From JBKPRX01 sp046734795 (lineage in GTDB: Bacteria > Actinomycetota > Thermoleophilia > Gaiellales > Gaiellaceae), in assembly GCA_046734795.1 (NCBI GenBank), contig JBKPRX010000166.1, positions 1 through 8,481 on the forward strand: DNA of 8,481 bases, given 5' to 3'. The notes under the pieces were generated by a model, which was not told the origin of the DNA, ran no database searches, and saw only the letters and a program-made list of their open reading frames with translations. Each line of letters opens with the position of its first letter. Positions within the stretch are counted from its first letter, which is position 1. The position numbers were made by a program, and so were the translations under genes. Shown here in pieces: positions 5,925-8,481 of this stretch.

Positions 5925-6080
5925 GTGCGCCGCGGCGGCGCCGGGAGCCTCTACTCCACACCCGCCGTCGTCTGGACTTTCCCGGACGGGAAGTACTCAC
6001 CGGTCGTCTCCCACGGCCGCCGCCTGTACCTCGTCGGCTACACGCGGCTCTACGGGCTCGTGCCTGTCCGCCGTAAGTGA
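5925..6080 (+). pseudogene. Remnant of a PQQ-type beta-propeller protein with internal deletion
   Basis: In the frame ending at TGA 6078-6080 the + strand reads RRGGAGSLYSTPAV directly followed by VWTFPDGKYSPVV and then RRLYLVGYTRLYGLVPVRRK. Each part looks like a blade of a PQQ-like/BamB-type repeat protein (pattern: S-x-x-TPAV; W-x-F-x-x-G-x-x-SPVV; R-LY-VG-x-x-LY-L). In intact proteins of this kind, as I recall the pattern, TPAV is followed by a turn, further strands and several whole blades before the final VW-x-F-x-DG-x-x-SPV blade. Here the two are joined at about 5969/5970, as if the middle had been deleted. Nothing propeller-like lies upstream in this frame, which instead overlaps the DUF1360 gene. 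No ribosome binding site is clear; GTG 5925 is the first possible start, for 51 residues. The last 84 bases overlap the MFS gene on the other strand. It could also be a small expressed fragment, but decay is likelier. Confidence 0.58.
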
Positions 6081-7262
6081 CCTGATGCTCGGGATCGCGA
6101 GCGTCAGGAACGGCGCGGCCGCCAGCCAGCCCGCGGCGACGGCGAGCGTCGCGTCGATCCCGATCGCGCCGGCGGCGGGGCCGCTCACGGCCTGGCCGAG
6201 CGGGTTCGCGGCGATGGAGACGAACCAGTCGTAGGCGGTGACGCGCGAGAGCCGCTCGGGCGGGATGTGCCGCTGGAGCACGGTCTCCCAGACGGCGTTG
6301 AAGACGGTACCGCCGATCCCGCCCACGAACGCCCCGACCACGATGAGCGCGAGGGGAGGGCGCAGCGCGAGCAGCGTCGGCGGCGCCGCGGAGCCGATCA
6401 GCACGAGGTTCGCGGTCACGAGCGGGCGGCGCGGCCGGATGCGCAGGGCGACCACGCCGCCGACCACGGCGCCGAGGCCGAACGCGCCCACGACGAGTCC
6501 CCACGCGTCGGCGCCGCCGAGCGAGCGCTTGGCGACGACGGCCCCAAGGACGAAGGTGAAGTTGAAGGCCAGGTTCCCGACCCCGATGAAGGCGAGGTTC
6601 GACCACACCCACGTCCGCGCCGTGAACTCGCGCCAGCCGTCGAGGAGGTCGTGGAGGAACGCCTGCGGCGGCAGCGGCGCGCGCCTGGGGAGCCGGAGCG
6701 CGACGAGAAAGAGCGCGCTCACGGCGTAGCTGACGGAGTCGACGCCGATCGCCCAGCCCGGCCCGATCCCGACGACGACGAAGCCGCCGAGGGCCGGCCC
6801 GATCACCTGGCCGAAGGCGAGCGAGAGCCCGCGCAGCGCATTGGCCTCCTGGAGGAGCTCCGGCGGCACCGCCGAGGGCGTCAGCGCCGTCGAGGCCGGC
6901 TGGAAGAACGCGAGCGCGAGGCCTCGCACCGCCTGGAGGACGACGAGCTCCCAGATCCGCGCCTGGCCGGAGACGAGCAGCACGGCGATGAGGCCCTGAC
7001 TGACGAAGCGGGCGAGATCCGACGCCACCATCACGCCGCGCTGCTGGAAGCGGTCGGCGAAGACGCCGCCGACGAGGAGGAACGCGACGAGCGGCAGGGT
7101 GAAGGCCGCGAAGACGAAGCCGAGGTCGGTGACCGAGCCGGTGAGGTCGAGCACCGCGAAGGGGAGCGCGACGTTGACCATCCCGTCGCCGACGAGCGAC
7201 AGGCTCTGGCCGGCGAAGAGCAGCCGGAACTCGCGCTCGCGGAGCGCCGCCGGGAGCCTCAC
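5997..7262 (-). CDS. MFS exporter, EntS/MFS_3-like (second of pair)
   Basis: 421 residues from GTG 7260-7262. The start is set by overlap with the upstream gene: GTGA contains this GTG and the TGA of the first transporter, so translation is probably coupled; no Shine-Dalgarno sequence is evident. It has about twelve hydrophobic segments. The N-terminus REREFRLLFAGQSLSLVGD is typical of EntS/MFS_3 drug or siderophore exporters. A motif A-like loop GGVFADRFQQR (about 65-75) lies between segments 2 and 3, and GPALGGF in segment 5 resembles the antiporter motif. A central cytoplasmic loop (LPRRAPLPPQ then FLHDLLDGWREF) separates the halves. The substrate cannot be told; EntS-like members export siderophores or drugs by proton antiport. 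The last 27 or so residues (LTADRHEPVEPRVADEV onward) are hydrophilic and antisense to the decayed propeller fragment, so the original C-terminus may have been replaced. Confidence 0.93.
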   Translation of the reverse strand: MRLPAALREREFRLLFAGQSLSLVGDGMVNVALPFAVLDLTGSVTDLGFVFAAFTLPLVAFLLVGGVFADRFQQRGVMVASDLARFVSQGLIAVLLVSGQARIWELVVLQAVRGLALAFFQPASTALTPSAVPPELLQEANALRGLSLAFGQVIGPALGGFVVVGIGPGWAIGVDSVSYAVSALFLVALRLPRRAPLPPQAFLHDLLDGWREFTARTWVWSNLAFIGVGNLAFNFTFVLGAVVAKRSLGGADAWGLVVGAFGLGAVVGGVVALRIRPRRPLVTANLVLIGSAAPPTLLALRPPLALIVVGAFVGGIGGTVFNAVWETVLQRHIPPERLSRVTAYDWFVSIAANPLGQAVSGPAAGAIGIDATLAVAAGWLAAAPFLTLAIPSIRSLTADRHEPVEPRVADEVQAAAVGDDR

Positions 7263-8476
7263 GCCGCGTGTTCGAGCGCGGGCTCGGCGCGCGCCGCCCG
7301 CGCGCGGAGCGCGACGACCGACACCATCGCCATCGCAAGCGTCTGGACGGCGACGAAGCCGTCCAGCACCGGATGCGCGCCCGCGGAGCTCAGGACGGGG
7401 CCGCCGGAGACGAGCCCGAGCGGCCCGGAGAGCATGAGCACGGCGCCGGTCGCGGTCAGCACGCGCGGCCGGATGGACACCGGCGCGCGGAGCGTCATGA
7501 TCGCGTGGATCGAGGGGTTGACGAGGCCGTTGAAGAGCCCGGAGACGAAGAGCGCCACCACGACGGCCTCGGCGGGAACGTGCATGACGAGCGCCCACAG
7601 CGGCAGCGCCTGGCCGTAGACGAGCGTCCCGACGAGGAAGAGCCCGTCGAAGCGGTCCTGGAGCCGGAACGAGACGACGTTGCCGAGCACGGCTCCAACG
7701 CCGAAGGAGGCAAAGATCCACCCGGCGATGCGCGGGTCGGCGCCGTAGTCGGCCACGACCAGCACGGGCACGGCCGCGAAGAATGCGTACCAGGCCCCGT
7801 CGCCGAGGAGGAAGGCGAGGCTCCACGCGCGGAGAAGGCGGTCGCGGAGGACGAAGCGCAGCCCGTCGAGCAGGCCGCCCCGCTCCTCCGCCGCCGGCGC
7901 GGCCACTGCGGGGATGAAGAGCGCGACGAGCGCGAGCGACACGGCGTACGTCGCCGCGTCGATGACGATCACGCTCGCGGAGCCGAGCCAGCCGATCAGC
8001 ACCCCCGCCGTCGCGGGCCCGAGCAGCAGCGTCACGCGCGTCGCGCCCTGGAGGTACGCGTTCGCCTTCCCGACGAGGCGCTCGTCCTCGCCGAGCACCT
8101 CGGGGACGACCGACCGCTGCGCGCCGAAGTAGCCCGCGCCGAAGGCGCCGAGGCAGAAGACGAGCGCGAGCAGGAGCGGAAAGGAGAGCAGCCCTTCCCA
8201 GTGCAGGATCGGGATCGCCAGGGTGAGCGGCCCGCGCAGGGCGTCGCTCAGCATCATCAGCCGCCGCGAGCCGACCCGCGAGAGCAGGCTCCCGGCCGGC
8301 AGACCGAACGCGGCGAGGCCGACCGACTCGGCGAGCAGCACGAGCACCATGCGCCCCGCCGAGCCGGTCGTCGTCAGCACGAACCAGGGCAGGGCGAGCC
8401 ACGTCATCTGCATCCCCGTCGTCGAGATCGTCTGGGCGACGAGGAGCGCGACGAGCGAGCGCTGCCGGAGGATCAC
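7259..8476 (-). CDS. MFS exporter, EntS/MFS_3-like (first of pair), possibly 5'-partial
   Basis: 405 residues from GTG 8474-8476, only five bases from the window edge, so the true start may lie outside. Against that, RQRSLVALLVAQTISTTGMQ is a typical MFS N-terminus beginning a few residues before the first membrane helix, so little or nothing is missing. It has about twelve hydrophobic segments, a motif A-like loop GSLLSRVGSRR (62-72) and GPATAGVL in segment 5 (153-160), with a central loop rich in Ala/Glu (AAPAAEERGGLLDGL). Its layout and several motifs (ANAYLQG versus ANALRGL; DAATYAVSLALVAL versus DSVSYAVSALFLVAL) match the next gene, so the two are related. It probably exports a small molecule across the cytoplasmic membrane; the substrate is unknown. 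No regulator or promoter is visible because the upstream side is outside the window. Confidence 0.92.
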   Translation of the reverse strand: MILRQRSLVALLVAQTISTTGMQMTWLALPWFVLTTTGSAGRMVLVLLAESVGLAAFGLPAGSLLSRVGSRRLMMLSDALRGPLTLAIPILHWEGLLSFPLLLALVFCLGAFGAGYFGAQRSVVPEVLGEDERLVGKANAYLQGATRVTLLLGPATAGVLIGWLGSASVIVIDAATYAVSLALVALFIPAVAAPAAEERGGLLDGLRFVLRDRLLRAWSLAFLLGDGAWYAFFAAVPVLVVADYGADPRIAGWIFASFGVGAVLGNVVSFRLQDRFDGLFLVGTLVYGQALPLWALVMHVPAEAVVVALFVSGLFNGLVNPSIHAIMTLRAPVSIRPRVLTATGAVLMLSGPLGLVSGGPVLSSAGAHPVLDGFVAVQTLAMAMVSVVALRARAARAEPALEHAA

Positions 8477-8481
8477 CGCGG

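Noticed and set aside
3670..6234. 854-residue open frame on the + strand, antisense to uvrB and running past it
   Set aside because: It is the mirror of a highly conserved uvrB in G+C-rich DNA, its composition is dominated by Arg/Leu/Val/Glu/Ala repeats, and it matches no family I recognise.
7263..8402. Upstream extension of the second MFS frame to 8402
   Set aside because: This part is out of frame with the first MFS gene and has shadow composition; GTG 7262 in the GTGA overlap is the better start.
1..8481. CCGCGG hexamer at both ends of the window (1-6 and 8476-8481), as a possible direct terminal repeat
   Set aside because: Six G/C bases are expected by chance in DNA this G+C-rich, and no longer identity extends inward.

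Overview
The window is G+C-rich, gene-dense bacterial DNA. Third codon positions are strongly G/C, start codons mix ATG and GTG, and genes are packed with overlapping or nearly touching ends. Together with the gene families present (GlsB/YeaQ-type membrane proteins, one fused to a SHOCT tail; an exported Asp-box beta-propeller; DUF1360; EntS-like MFS exporters), this suggests a high-GC Gram-positive actinobacterium, perhaps Thermoleophilia/Gaiellales. That placement is inference; no rRNA or other phylogenetic marker apart from uvrB is present.

Layout: (1) 2-685 (+) is the 3' part of a calcineurin-like metallophosphoesterase whose start lies before the window. (2) 682-1792 (-) is a three-gene cluster of GlsB/YeaQ/YmgE-family small membrane proteins, transcribed from 1792 down to 682. 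The first copy carries a C-terminal SHOCT domain. The second has no ATG/GTG/TTG where its N-terminus should be. The third is more diverged. The last stop overlaps the phosphoesterase stop in one CTAG. (3) 1793-1895 is a 103-bp divergent intergenic region with a plausible sigma-70-type promoter and a strong ribosome binding site for the + strand gene. (4) 1896-3392 (+) is an exported sialidase-fold (BNR/Asp-box) beta-propeller protein with a clear signal peptide and eight cysteines. (5) 3400-5406 (-) is a complete uvrB, convergent with (4); a perfect 14-bp inverted repeat sits in its last codons. (6) 5426-5905 (+) is a DUF1360 membrane protein, divergent from uvrB with only 19 bp between the two start codons. 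(7) 5925-6080 (+) looks like the tail of a decayed PQQ-type beta-propeller gene with an internal deletion. (8) 5997-8476 (-) holds two full-length MFS exporters, translationally coupled by a GTGA overlap. The first begins at the window edge and may be 5'-partial; the second's C-terminal tail is antisense to the decayed gene.

The genes do not form one pathway. uvrB is a housekeeping DNA-repair gene. The GlsB cluster and the propeller gene concern the membrane or cell surface, and the MFS pair is probably an efflux unit. I see no CRISPR array, tRNA, rRNA, transposase, phage gene or recognisable defence system, and no gene-free stretch longer than about 105 bases. The most interesting points are the start-less second GlsB copy directly in frame behind a TAG stop, the Asn-substituted Asp boxes, and the deletion scar at 5925-6080.
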